A stretch of DNA of 64,000 bases from Cryptomeria japonica (taxonomy: Eukaryota; Streptophyta; Pinopsida; Cupressales; Cupressaceae): assembly GCF_030272615.1 (NCBI RefSeq), contig NC_081412.1:689696083-689760082 (forward strand), written 5' to 3'. How positions within the stretch are numbered: position 1 is the stretch's first letter; each line of letters starts with the position of its first letter. Shown piece after piece: positions 1 through 11,894 of the stretch. A program made the position numbers and the translations under genes. The notes under the pieces are model-generated. The model made no database searches, was not told the origin of the DNA, and saw only the letters and a program-made list of their open reading frames with translations.

Positions 1-1640
1 CTTCTAGGGCTCCCTCTCACAAATGATGCACAAACAACCCTAACTTGCAAAATGGACTACCATTAAATTGGTAAGGGCTCAAGTATTTTCTAGGTTTTGG
101 GCCTCCAAGTGGCCGTACAGTGCCTAGGGCAAATTTTGGGGTTTTTGAGGGTTTTGTGAGGGTTTCTAGGGTCTGCCTAGGTCATAGTGAGTACTTTCAG
201 TTTTAGCCACCTTGTTTGGATTGGTGGAGGCTCCTCCTTCACATAAATGATTCTTCAAACACTCCTCTACACTTCCTCTAAAGGATGCACTCTCCACTAA
301 TCAACCTTGCTCTCGAAGACCTCTGCACCAACAACCATTCCTAACCGGGCACTGTCTAGTCTCGCCTAGGAATGATCCTTTTCTTGGCCTCCTTACATTT
401 ACAAGGGCCCTACTTGCTTGGGAATATAGTATAGGGTCTTCACTCTCATTCCCCATGGTTTCATGGTGTTTCCGCAATGGGGAATGGAGTTAAGACTTCA
501 TTTACACAATCCTGTCCAAAACTAGACAGTAAGAAGATAGTTTACAAACTATTTACAAACACTTACAATCTACAAATAAAAACCTAAACTAATTTCTTGA
601 AATGAAAGTATCTACACTAGGAAAAACATTCCACATAGATTTTGGCATTTCTCAATCCATTAACTTGCTTGTTTTCTTCATTAAAATTGACTGGTAACAG
701 TTTCATAGTCTCAATTTGATCTTTTTGCTAGGGTTGTACAATCTCTAACATCAAACCCATTCATTTAGGGTTTTCAAGTACTTATACTACCTATATCTCA
801 GTTTGTGTGCCCATTCTAGGGTTTTCCATTCTAACCTAAGGATTTTGACACCATGGTGGAAAACTTGCTTGATAACTTTTAAAAGTTGTCATGCAACTTT
901 TGCAACTTTTGAGCAACTTTCCCAATGTTGCTCTTCATGACTCCTAGACCCACAATAGGCCAACCTAAGGATACCACCATGATATGAAAGACCCCTAAAC
1001 ACCTCCAGGACACACATACCCTTCATTTTCAAGAAAATCACAATCTTGACTTATGACCCCTAAGATCTCCTCTAGGACCCTAACTAGGACCTATGAGCAC
1101 ATGGTTCATTATTTTATGTACAATGGATTCATAAGAAGCATAACACCATCAAAACAAGAAAGAGAAAGAGTTTGGAAGGGTGCTCCTACACAAGAGATTC
1201 ATCAATATCATGCAAAATTTTGCAAGATGAAGAAAGTGCAACTACAACAAGGACAACATGAAGATGTTCAAGGACTCAATATTGTAAAAAGGATTAAGGT
1301 CAAGCTTCAAGTAATACAGAGAACTTCAAATGTGAGAGAAATCTACATGTTAAAAAAGGTTTAAGGAAGTGGATGATAGGAAACTATACAAGGAAAGGAC
1401 AACATTCACACTTCTAGAAGGAATACAAGAAGACCATCAAAGAAAAATCCATAAGGATGATGGAGATCAACATCATGAATGATGAGACAATATCAAGGAA
1501 TCCACAAGGATGATGAATATGAAATATTGTTTTCAAAAGGAAATCAGCATGAAGGTGAAGGATTCAGGGCATTGCAACCAATACATGAAGATTTCTCTTT
1601 CATGAACTTCAAGAAATCACAATGAAGATGGGGAAATTCG
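1..1640. other. Unassigned non-coding sequence
   Basis: No supportable gene is visible. The text repeats CTAGGG and AGGGTTTT-like words near 60-200 and 720-840, and is otherwise unstructured. A 103-codon open frame at 1053-1364 has no recognisable domain and lies in low-complexity AT/GA-rich sequence, so I do not treat it as a gene. It may be old retroelement internal sequence leading into the LTR-like segment downstream, but there is no pol motif to prove it. Confidence 0.4.
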
Positions 1641-2634
1641 ATTGTATACATTGAAAATTGGCCTAGAGAGAATTAATTAAATATGAGTTATTTAATTAAT
1701 GGATCCTTAATTCTTCTACTTATAAATAAATTGAATAATTTATTTATATAGTTTATTTTTCCAAAATTCTTCCCATCATAAATCATTTTCTCCACTTTCC
1801 TAATTAAATGATCAAATTTAATTAATTTGTTTTATTTAATTATTTCCTCCCACTTAATTTGAATTTTTAAATTTAAATTTGGTCACATGTCTCCTAACCT
1901 ATACTACAGTCCTAACCCTCTAACCTACCATCTAACCTTAGGTTGAACCGGCCTTATCCCTTCAAACTACTCCTATCCTTACCTCCTATGGAGTTGTCTC
2001 TCCCCTCATAAGGATACATGGCCTCCTTGCCACATGTTCTCCCCCTCCATGGCACTTTCCCTCTTGTAGGACATGTGTGGCATTTGTAGGAGATTCCCTT
2101 GCCACTTGTCCTTGCAAAAATGACAAGTGTCATATCTCCCCAAGCCTTTCCCAACCTCTTCATCTCTCATCATCCATCTCTCCACGCTGAATCCAGACAA
2201 GTGAATGCTACCACCTAGGCTCATACCTTGGAAAAGCTATAAATACCCCCACTTTTCATTCATGAAAGGATCCTTAATCTTGCATTCTAAATCTTTGTAT
2301 ACGTATTAAGCATAGAAACATCCTTAGTTTTTTCATTTAGCATAGTATTTATTTGATCATATCATAGCAACCATGTTAATATAGAATTATTATTATCCAT
2401 AAATCATTTATCATAGATCATAGGATCATAGTATAGCATACTTGTTCTTCATGTTGTCATCTTGGAGATCCATGTTGTTGAGAGCCAATCAATAGACCAA
2501 CAAGGTCCTTGGAGATAGAGGACAATGAGATGCAATTGGGGAGTTCCCCTTTACTTTATTCGTTGATTAATTCCTTAATATAATATCTCATTTGTGTGTT
2601 AGGTGTTTTACTTGATTAATTCACATTCCTAACA
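1640..2634 (+). repeat. LTR-like segment with promoter (orphan, boundaries uncertain)
   Basis: An AT-rich upstream part is followed by a C/T-rich block and a strong TATA box (TATAAATA at 2238-2245), and the segment closes with CCTAACA at 2628-2634. This order (U3, TATA, short R-U5, terminal CA) is that of a plant LTR read on the + strand. No matching second LTR, primer site or pol was found nearby, so it could be a solo LTR or a truncated element. The left edge is a guess. Confidence 0.35.
2238..2245 (+). promoter_or_regulatory. TATA box of LTR-like segment
   Basis: TATAAATA followed by a C-run (ACCCCC) about 30 bases before a likely start region. It resembles the core promoter of plant LTRs and is the best promoter match in the first 3 kb. 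Confidence 0.4.
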
Positions 2635-2949
2635 TACATAGACAATCTTAAATTTCCTTCAGAAATCCAAGAATAGGAGTCAGTACAAAGAGATGATCCT
2701 GGTTGAGAAACATTGCAACATGGAGGTATCCATATATCAAGTAAAGGAATTCAAAACTAAAGAAAGGATCAAGGATGAAATACATTAAAAAGGAGAAAAT
2801 TTCCCAAATTTGAGAGTAAAAGGTAAGAATGATCAATAAGGAAAGATAGTTTTAGAAGAGATAATCAAAGTTAGAAGACTTGATCATCCAAAGATGATGC
2901 AATTTGGGAATATCTCTCAATGTCTTCATCACATCAAGTGATTGGAAAT

Positions 2950-3930
2950 GTTGAGTATCAAGATATATTACCTAAGGTATCGACACTTCTTTATGATGAT
3001 GAATGAAATCTGCAAGGCAAGCTGAGGTGGCATCCCACTCATCAATCAACCAATTAAAGGGTTAAAATCCTCTCTAATCCTTCTTACAAATCTGCCAGTG
3101 GGACATCCCTTTTCAGGTGTGCATGATAAAAGATTTGCTAGAAGTCAGACATGTCTAGGTGCAATAAACTAGACTCAACGAGTGGAAGATATTAAATGAT
3201 TTACATGACTCCTATTTTCTGATTGGCTATTCAAAATATTAGAATTTTCTTATTGGCTAAAAGGAGTTTGTTGGAATAAACCCTAATTAGGGTTTTATTG
3301 TAAAATCTTGGCCATTGATTCAAGAATCAATCTAAGCCATTGGAATGAAATGAGCCCTCTATATAAGGCTCGAACTTCTCATTTGTAAAAAAAGAGGACT
3401 AGCAGAGGATAGTGGCTAGATAATAGTTACTAATTAGATAGAATAAGCAATCAAGAGTTAGAACCAGATTAGGAGGAGGAAACCAAAAATTGCTGCCAAG
3501 GCTTGTGGAAATACATACTTGATTTCATTGAAGTTATGGTGGATCATTATGTATTATTTCTTCATGTTGCATGGTTTGTGGTTACTTTTCATAATTTGAG
3601 TAAAGTTCATTAATTATGGTGTATGCTTATGATGATATTGTGATTAATTGCTTGGTTGATACTTTTTGTGGTTTGCTGATTGTAAGTCACAGTCTAAAGT
3701 TAGCCTAAACCTTGTAATTGTGCTAAGTTTTATTTTGGATACTTGTTCAAGTTGCACCAACATTTTTTATTTGGGTGATGTATTTGCAATGTGAAAATAT
3801 TCCATTTTCCTTAGAAGATTGCATTTGTCCTTTGTAGTTGTTGTTATAATGGTGAAGCAAGGGTTGATTTGAGGCAAATTGTCTACCGAAGTAACATTCA
3901 TCATCATCATTGACCTTAGAGTAGCATAGT
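2950..3930 (+). repeat. Second LTR-like promoter segment (degenerate)
   Basis: This segment has CCAAT-like words (TGATTGGC, TTATTGGC), a TATA box (TATATAAG, 3360-3367) and a GA-rich leader, the usual order of a Gypsy-type LTR on the + strand. No partner LTR, primer site or target duplication could be placed, so ends are approximate. The following 1.4 kb contains no domain I recognise. Confidence 0.3.
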
Positions 3931-5378
3931 CTTTCTCAACCCTTTATACTTTTGCCATTTTTTCCAAGTCAGTTAGAGTTCATGTTCCAGCAAAGTTCAA
4001 GCATAAAGTAACTCCCTTTGTGTACCCAATATACAAAAAATCAATTGAGTCTATCCCAAATACAAAATTTGCCCACATTTGGAACCTTGCAGTCGACTTT
4101 GTGATCACTTAGTTTATCACATTAGAGATTTTGTTCAAGAGAGTATTCTATACTTAGTATTTCATTATGTTCTACATAGTGTCATTAAAAACACTTCAAC
4201 ATGCAGTACCTCTATCTATCTGCAATTGGGTCATTCCTCTACTTGAATTATGAAAGTGCTTAGGACTAATCTCATTCCTTTCTCTAACACTTGGGGATTT
4301 TAGATAAATCATTGGGGAGGGCCCAATACTCTTTGGAAAAGGAGCCCAAAGTTGAACAATATAGCATGAAATTGAGTACTTTCACACTTAATGGTTAGGA
4401 CATAAGTTCCTTTAGTATTGGAACATGAAACAATCTTGTGCTAGGGGACATCAAGAAGTCACAAGGATCCCTTCTAAGGAACTCTTGAACATGGACATCA
4501 ATGAAGGAAAAATGTACCTTCACCTCAAGCTCTAATGAGTGCACTCCAAGCTTTCTAGATTCAATTTGAAATAAAGAGAAGCATAGAAAAAATAAAAACC
4601 ATCATGGTTATAGTGATCCCCCAAGAGCATTTGGTTATTCAAGCAAAAGGATTTGAGAGTCAAGGACAACATTATTGGATTTAATGAGTGTATTACATTG
4701 GATGATGGTGCAAATATGTCTATAAAGTGTTAGGAAAAGTTCTTTTGAAAGGAGACAACATTATGTAAATGATGAACAAGGAGAAATAAATTTTAGCCAA
4801 GCCATCCTCTATGTATAAAGATTTGACTTACAAATTTTGTAATTTTCTACTTGAAACAGTCAAAATTTCAATTATCTTTCTAAAAGAACTTGTCAAGCAA
4901 AAGTAACTTTAATATGCTCATCTGCAAGCTTTAGTAAGTATCTTTAATATTGTCTTCCAAATTGTTGATTTGTATAAGCCTGGTCCATGAGTTTATAGGT
5001 ATAGATCCTCCAAATAAATCCACCACTAGTGATAAAAGTTCCAACATATTCTTCATTAAGATATTCCCATGCACCTACAATAGTGCATAACATATTTCAC
5101 TTCTCATATATTTTAGAAAGAATAGATCTCTATTCTTATTAGAAATTGTGAGCCAGGTTTGCTCCAAGATCACAAATGAATAACAATAGTAGAGTAGGAA
5201 ATAATTCAAAGACATAGCATTAAGATGAAACTTATTAGATTTTTTATCATTGTTTTGAAGATTCTCATAAAAACTATGAAGTTTATTGTAAAATGTTTTC
5301 GAAGATCCTACATTATGATGCTATTTTTTTCTAATTTGTGGAAGTCTTTAGGATTTTTTTGATGTCAATCTAAGAAAA
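3931..5378. other. Non-coding spacer left of element A
   Basis: There is no open frame over about 60 codons, no tRNA-like fold noticed and no pol motif. It is AT-rich, with no clear tandem repeat. It is probably decayed mobile-element or intergenic DNA and forms the left flank of the element A insertion site. Confidence 0.4.
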
Positions 5379-6589
5379 TGGTGGCATTTTGATTATTATG
5401 TTGTGACTGTCATTGATGGACACATAGTTGCTATGAGATCACTTTGAGAATGTATGAATTATGCTCAACCGGTAATTGTTCCAAACTGGTATCATGTTGT
5501 AGTCTTTAGACTATTGTTGTTATGCAGAAAGTGTTTGCCAATCTCAAGCAGTATAAAGACCCAAGAAACATAGAAAGATCAAGTGGTTTAAGGATCTCAA
5601 GAGGAGCGGAGCATAGGAGCCAAAAGCAGCAGTTATCTTTTTCCTAGTCTTTAATTTTTGTCAACCAATAATCTGTTAAACTGGTATTACTCTGAGTCAC
5701 CAACTGGTAATTGGAAAATTGGACAAACTGGTAATACTCTGTGATGAGTTACCAACTGGTATATTTTTGTGATGAGTTACCATCCACCAACACTTTGATG
5801 GTGTTTTTGTGCCATGTTACCAAATGTGTCTAGATACAATGAACCTAGGAACTTGTAATGAAATCCTATTGGACCAACATGAAATCAGATTCCTTTTAAG
5901 GACACCATGTCTAGGGTTTTAAGTGAGAGAGTATGCGAGTATAGCTGTTAGGTTTTGTAGTGGCTGTAAAAAACTCTTGAATGTGTGATCTTAACTAAGA
6001 AGATCAAGTCTATGAGTTGTAATAGAGTAAAGAGTTACTGAAGACTGAAGTAATGCTGAAATGCATTAGCTATGAGCTACAATGGATCTAATCAAGAAAA
6101 TTGTGCCATTTTCTAGATCATTCACTTGTTGATTACTCACATCTTTAACAAGTTAGAAACCCTTAACTGGGTAGGCCCAGAAAATCCTTTGTAAATCCTC
6201 TAACAAGGTGGTTCACATCTATGGATTTGAAATTCTCTCACAAGGTAGTCTTTAATCGGACTTATCTCCTAACAAGGATTGAGATTCCTAATAGGATCTG
6301 TTCTGGTAAAGAACATTGTATGACCTTAACCTATCTAGTTACTATTCTGCAGATAGTTACTTGTGAGTTTCATCTCACCATGGTTTTTCCCATTTGGGTT
6401 TCCATGTCAAAATCTCATGTTATGGTGATTGTGCTTCTATGGGTGAATGCATTATTTGCTATTTGGTTTGCATGTGTGTTAACCAGTTTTTTGGCTAAAC
6501 TATTTTACCGGTTTATTGCTAGACTATTAAAGTGTTTAAGCACAATATTTTTTGGTATACTAATTGACCCCCCCTCTTAGTATTCATCA
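5379..6589 (+). repeat. Element A 5' LTR
   Basis: A 1,211-bp LTR running from TG at 5379 to TTCATCA at 6589. It aligns along its length with 11895-13084, with scattered substitutions and small indels, including roughly 25 extra bases near 5430-5460. It is rich in CCGGT/ACTGGT words. A C-tract (GACCCCCCCTCTT) lies about 20 bases before its end. Confidence 0.9.
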
Positions 6590-6591
6590 AT

Positions 6592-6604
6592 TGGTATTAG
6601 AGCC
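6592..6604 (+). other. Primer binding site of element A
   Basis: TGGTATTAGAGCC, which is one base away from the plant initiator-tRNA-Met complement TGGTATCAGAGCC, starts two bases after the 5' LTR. It fixes the + orientation of the element. Confidence 0.88.
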
Positions 6605-6649
6605 AACCTTTCTATAAGTCTAACCACTTGGAAAGAGATATGGGGGAAT

Positions 6650-7905
6650 ACACTATGGCTCACTCAGTCTGAACAAGCCTATGATGAACTTATGGTCAAA
6701 TATAAGGCCTCTCAGGCAAAAAGAAGAGAGCATGCTAAAAAACTAATGGAGCTAACTGAAAATAGTTCTTATGATGAAGTGGACATGTAATCCCTAATTC
6801 AAGAAGTTGAAAAATTGAATGAGTCCAATGCCAACCTAAGAAGGGAACTTGAAGGCCTAACTATTAGAATGTGTCAAGAGCTTGAGAATTAGAGGAAAGC
6901 TGAAGACTTGGTAAAAGACAAAGATCATGAGATCTCCAAGTTGAAGCAAGAGATCAGTGCACTTACCACTCGTCTTCATGGAACCAAAATGGAAAAAGAA
7001 GAAGTGCATGGTGAACTAAACATGGCTATCTTTGAGAATGCAACCTTGAAGGAATCCAATGCTGCCATTTCCGAAGAACTCACTGAGTCAAAGGAAATAC
7101 TTGCCAAATTCAATAAGAGCTCTGCCAAGCTAGTGTAGAAGCTTGAATCAGCTAAACCCGTAAAGAATACACCAATGGACTTGGTTTCTCTGAATATGAG
7201 GAAGGTGAGACCTCTAGAACAAAAAGTGGAGCATCAAAGAAACAAGTGACATCAAAGGATAAAGGTAAGCAAAAGTTCAAACCTGTTTGCTTTAATTGTC
7301 TCAAGGAAGGACACACTGCTAATGTATGTAGAAGTAAGGCTTACAATAATTTTCCTTATTTTCTAAATGATAAGCCTAGATCCAATAGATTCAATGGTAA
7401 TTGTTATGCATGCAACAAGTTTGGGCATAGAGCATTTGAATGCAGGTCTATCATGCACAATACCGGAAGGTATCCTCAAAGGAATCAAGGAGTTTTTCCT
7501 GAACCCTCTGGGAACCGAAACCCAAACTGGTTTAATACCTATAGTCATCAGTCAGGTAGCGGTGGCTATCAAGTGACAAAAAGATGGGGAGAAATCTGTA
7601 TGATTTTTCATGGTCATGGTCACACTGCTGCAACATGCAGAAGGAAGAATGGAAACATGAATAATGGACCTTGGAGAGCACCTAGAATGGTTTTCTATCA
7701 CTGCAACAAACCAGGTCATACAAAAAGATTCTGCATAGCAAGAAAGAGTATATCGGATGATATACTAGTCACTCCGGAAAGAAAAATTGATGTTGAAATT
7801 GTTCAAGCAGATATGAAGAAAACTTGGAAGAAGAAGCCAAAAGAAGTGATTCAAGAAGAACTAGTTTGTGCACCCAGTGTGGAAGTCGCTGAACCAACAA
7901 ACTAA
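6650..7905 (+). pseudogene. Element A gag remnant: coiled coil plus zinc knuckles
   Basis: This is a remnant of Copia-type gag, the particle protein that packages element RNA. The first 490 bases read in one frame as a Lys/Glu-rich coiled coil, broken by stops near 6788 and 6889 and at 7136; the frame then shifts and is open at 7246-7905 (219 codons). That second part has four CCHC knuckles. Two are intact (CFNCLKEGHTANVC, CYACNKFGHRAFEC). The third has Phe for its second Cys (CMIFHGHGHTAATC) and the fourth has lost its first Cys (FYHCNKPGHTKRFC). The usual N-terminal UBN2 capsid-like domain is missing: the coiled coil begins only about 60 bases after the primer site. It is non-functional as it stands. 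Confidence 0.82.
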
Positions 7906-8348
7906 GCATCAGAGAAGCTTAGGGGGAGAAAACGGTGAAATATCTTGAACCCCTGGTTGACACTAGTAAAAGACCTTAACCAGTATGAGATACTTGTCAG
8001 ATTGGCAGAAGACCGGAAATGATATAAGGCAAAATTAGGGTTTACGCTTTAATAGTGGAGCATTTATTATGGTAGGTGGAGAATCTGTTTAAAAGGAATT
8101 TTCAAATCATTTCTCACTATCATTTTTCGAGCAAAGAAGTTTTCAAGTGCAGACCGAAGAAAAGTGATTTACATTGCGATTCAAAGAATTTATCAAAATC
8201 TTGAAGAAGAATCTGAAGCAAACATCTGTTGGAGAAGTGTAGAATGCAAAGCGGTATCTCAGTAACCAAAGGAGTGTGTAGCTAAGTTCAAATTGCGAAG
8301 CCCTAAATTTTGATCTATGAAGATATTTTTCAAAATTCTTTGTTTATC
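7906..8348 (+). promoter_or_regulatory. Untranslated leader, possibly with internal promoter, before the accessory ORF
   Basis: A 443-bp non-coding stretch separates gag from the accessory ORF. It starts with a polypurine tract (TTAGGGGGAGAAAA near 7919) and includes a TATA-like TTTAAAAG at 8088-8095, about 250 bases before the next ATG. It could be the 5' untranslated region of a captured gene, or an internal promoter giving a subgenomic RNA. The sequence cannot decide between these. Confidence 0.3.
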
Positions 8349-11300
8349 ATGGCTTTAGCATCACATGCTAGCTCTAGTGCACCCATTGATTCTATAGACT
8401 TCATTCAATAGAAGGCAAAATACAATGCCCTATCTCTAATACCCGCTGGTGTCATAGTGGAAGAAGGCATTTCAGATTTCATTGACTACAAGATTGAAGA
8501 CCTAGGATCTCTGATGATCTATTCCCAGTCGAGTCTATTCTATAGAAAGGATAAGAAGATTAAACTGGAATTCAACATTCTGGAAAAGAAGAAACTTCAC
8601 AATGCAACCTATTTTCTTCAAGAATTTTCGGACCATCACATTTGAATTATTCTAAGCAAAGTACACGGTGATAAGATGTACTTATAGTAGATGCATGATA
8701 TCACACCAGAAGTGATTCATGCCATCACTAGTTTCTGCAACGTCGGTGAAGTGCTAGCCCTAAGAAAGATTAGCAAGACATAAATGAATAAGCTCACCTA
8801 TTCTATGAGCAATTCATAGGGAATGACTGTCAATTCAATCAAGGATGATCTGGTCAAATATGCATGTATGGTGATAGGATACCGGACGTTCCATGCTAGC
8901 AGAATCAACTCTGTCTCTGCTGCAACAGTAAATGCCATCTACAGAATGACCAAGAAAGATGCATCGTTTGATCTGTGCACTGGTATGCAAAGACAACTTT
9001 TGTTGAACCTCAAGTAGATCAAACAGGATAATACCCTAAAATTTAAGTTTGGACAACTATTGGTTGGGTTGTTCTTCTACTTCCAAGGCTATTTTCCAAG
9101 AGTAGGTGATATTTAGTGGTTTGTTGACCAACCAGTGACAAAGCAAATCAAGGAAAGCCTACAAGTTGTAGGAACTGGTTATTTGGAAGTGCTAAACATA
9201 AACTTTAATGAGTTCAGATGCAAAATGAACCAAAGGGTAAGAATATTTGGTGATATAGTCAAAAAGTATGAGGAAGATATCTGCTCAACCATCAAAGTTG
9301 ATGAGTGCATAATGGAGGCGGATGAGCCTACATAGGAAGAAGTGGAACCAATGGGATATGAGGTAACGTATGACATGTTAAATGGGTATGCCTCTACCCT
9401 AATCGCCTCGCCCCTTTATCCAAAGGAAAAGAGAACCAACACCTATTTGGAAAGGGTTACACCAGTTCAAGAACCCTCAGTAAAGAAGGGAAAGCAAGTG
9501 CCTTCAACATCGACACCGGTTACCACAACAAGTCCCAAAGTGACCAAGCGGTCACCAGTAAAGAAGAAACTAGAAGCAACACCTGCCAAAGTCTTTGAGA
9601 GGAAGCCAAAGACAAAAAGAAATACACCAGACTCAGAGAACACTATCTCTAAAGAACAACCTAAGAAGACTAGGAAAATGAGGGAAATGACAAAGAGTGA
9701 ATCGACAACATCTGCACCTGTAAATATTGATATTTCCTCTTACAAACCTTTGACACATTGTCAAAGAACAATTAAGAATATTAGAAGAAAAGTACTTAGT
9801 GATTTGAAAGAGTTCTTTGATGATTTTAATGATGATGAAAAGAAAGAAGTTGAACAGGAAGTTATCAATTATTTATGTATTAATGACCGGTGGCCATCAG
9901 AAATTAAATCTGAGACACCTGATTCTTTGTATAATTCTTTAGACAATAAGTGGCACATTGTCATAGAAAAGGAACAAGAAATAAGAGAGGAAGTATTTGC
10001 ACAATACTTTCCCAATGTGCCTAAAATAGAACTGTATGAAGTGGTGGAGAGATATAAGGGCCTCTTCTTCATGAGAAGAAGAAGACTCTTGTTAATGGAA
10101 GGAAAAGTTTTGGAAGTGGTCAAAGATACCCACTCCCTTTCTCAATCAGCTTTAAGACTGCATGAAGTGGCTAAAGCCAATAGGAAACCAGAGCAAGAAC
10201 CAAAAATCACTCAACCGGATGAGGTATACAACAATGAAGGAGAACCGATCACCACTCAAATGGAACCGATTGATTTTGATGCCTTAAATAGTGACAATGT
10301 TACTCCAAATGCACCAAAAGAAACAAAAGATCAAAAGAAACAAGAGGAAGATGAGAAAATAGGCAAAGGAAGAGAAGAAGAAACATGAGAAAGAAAGGAC
10401 AAAACAAGAAGAATAGGAAAAGAAGAAAGAGGATGAGAAGAAAAAGAAAGATGAAGAAAAGAGAAAAGAAGACGAGAATAAGAAACAAGAGGATGAGAAG
10501 AAAAAGAAAGAGGAAGAAAAGAGAAAAGAAGAGGAGAATAAGAAACAAGAGGATGAGAAGAAGAAGAAGGAAGCAGAAAAAGAAGAGGAGAAGAGAAAGG
10601 ATGAGGAGAAGAAAAAGGAAGAGGAGAAGAGAAAGGAAGAGGAGAAGAAAAAGGATGAAGATGAAGAGAAGCGGAAAGAAGAGGAGAAAAAGAAGGCAGA
10701 AGAAGACTTGAAGAAAGCCAAAGAGAAAGAAGAAGTGACACAGAGCACTCAGATGGAGACTCCAAAGGTAACCGGTAGTCAAGCCAAACCGGATGACATT
10801 ACCAGCCCTATTGACCTCCAGTCTGCAAACGAATCGAAGCTATTGCAGAGCATTAAGCTTTCTCAAGAGTGATTGGATGCTCTAAGGAGGAAAAAGGAGG
10901 AAGATGTTATCCAAATTGCGGTGGAAACACTCACCAACTTGATACCTGGTACAAATCTCCCCAGTATCGATTCCTCACTTACCCAATTAAAGCTTCTATG
11001 TACAGTTGTGGAAGATTGGGTCTAAAGCCTGGAAGAAGTTGCAGAAATAAATGCCAAAAAGGAGCATGAAAAGGCTCTAAACATTGCCTTGGTGAAGAAG
11101 TTGAATGAGCTTTAGTTAGAACTTCAGAAGGCACAAAAGGACATTAGAGATACAATGGATGAGGGCAATCTACTACTCAACAAGATCTATCAACCTCATT
11201 TATTCTGCGATGATGTGCTCACTTAGAAGGACAAACTGCACTCTTATATGCAGTCATTTATTAGCACCTTCAAGATGCCATATGATTCCTTCTCCACAAA

Positions 11301-11655
11301 TGGACAAACTGCTCACCGGTTTCAACTTTAATCTGCAAGACTAGAGGCAGAGATAAGTAACCAGACACATAATTTGCAGGAACTTCAACTGGTCCTACTA
11401 CCAAGACTACAAATTCTCCAGAAATGCTACCTCAATATAGATGCCCTAATGGTTACTCAAGAGATGAGTACCATGGATGCAATGGAGGAGCAAGTTTATT
11501 AGATGCAAACGGAGAATGAGGTTGCTAGCTCATTGCTTGAATCATGGTCTTTATCCATGAAGACATTTATGCAGGATTTTAAATCAGTTTTTGACAAGTT
11601 TCACTCTTTATTGTCACAAACTTTTTTAAATCATCTTTTAATGCTAATGGAATAG
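8349..11655 (+). pseudogene. Element A accessory ORF (unrecognised family, about 1,100 codons, broken)
   Basis: I do not recognise this family. An ATG in good context (ATGGCT) at 8349 opens one frame to 10388, interrupted by several single stops; open parts at 8457, 8823, 9135 and 9342 are all in this frame. Residues 1-330 are helical and hydrophobic, including FKFGQLLVGLFFYFQG. Residues about 345-460 are basic and Pro/Thr-rich with SPVKKK, PKTKRN and PKKTRK, resembling nuclear localisation signals. A helical domain follows, then an extreme Lys/Glu repeat. At about 10320-10390 the frame shifts by one and continues to a stop at 11653-11655 with coiled-coil character and further stops. The gene ends just before GGGGGAG tracts and the 3' LTR, the place where SIRE elements carry env-like ORFs. 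I see no clear membrane or fusion segments. Confidence 0.65.
10312..10740 (+). repeat. Almost pure purine tract encoding Lys/Glu repeats, with a 60-bp tandem unit
   Basis: The + strand is almost entirely A and G for about 430 bases. Within it, 10441-10500 and 10501-10560 are near-identical 60-base units (two differences seen) and a third diverging unit follows. Each unit encodes 20 residues of alternating Lys and Glu/Asp blocks, part of the accessory ORF. The stretch contains a TAG and the frame change that breaks the ORF. Confidence 0.85.
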
Positions 11656-11894
11656 GGGTTTTTCAACTGTACTTTGTCATTGTTGGCAAAGGGGGAGTAG
11701 TATTTTGTAGTTAAAGTTTTGATGCATGTTGTCATGTTTATCTTAGTAAGGAAGTAGTATACATTGTATTTTTTGCAAAATGGATAGTGTATATGCTTAG
11801 GGGGAGTAATTTTACTTATGGCATAATTTTGTTGTAAAACACTTAGATGTCAAATTTTTTCCTAAGTGTTGCCATCAATGCTAACCGGGGAGAT
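11656..11894 (+). other. 3' untranslated part and polypurine tracts of element A
   Basis: This region holds three G-rich purine tracts: CAAAGGGGGAGTAG near 11688, TTAGGGGGAGTAA near 11799, and the terminal tract CCGGGGAGAT at 11885-11894 that abuts the 3' LTR and would prime second-strand synthesis. Repeated tracts before the LTR are characteristic of SIRE-type elements. Confidence 0.7.

Noticed and set aside
1053-1364. 103-codon open frame on the + strand
   Set aside because: No domain, low-complexity composition, and located in front of an LTR-like segment without gene context.
10284-10782. Three overlapping Ser/Phe/Leu-rich minus-strand open frames of 144-160 codons
   Set aside because: They are the antisense of the purine tract in the element A accessory ORF. 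A pyrimidine-only strand lacks stop codons by composition, so open length means nothing here.
8349-11655. Interpretation of the element A accessory ORF as a retroviral-type envelope gene
   Set aside because: Although it sits where SIRE elements carry env-like ORFs, it has basic nuclear-signal-like and coiled-coil segments and no clear signal peptide or paired transmembrane segments.
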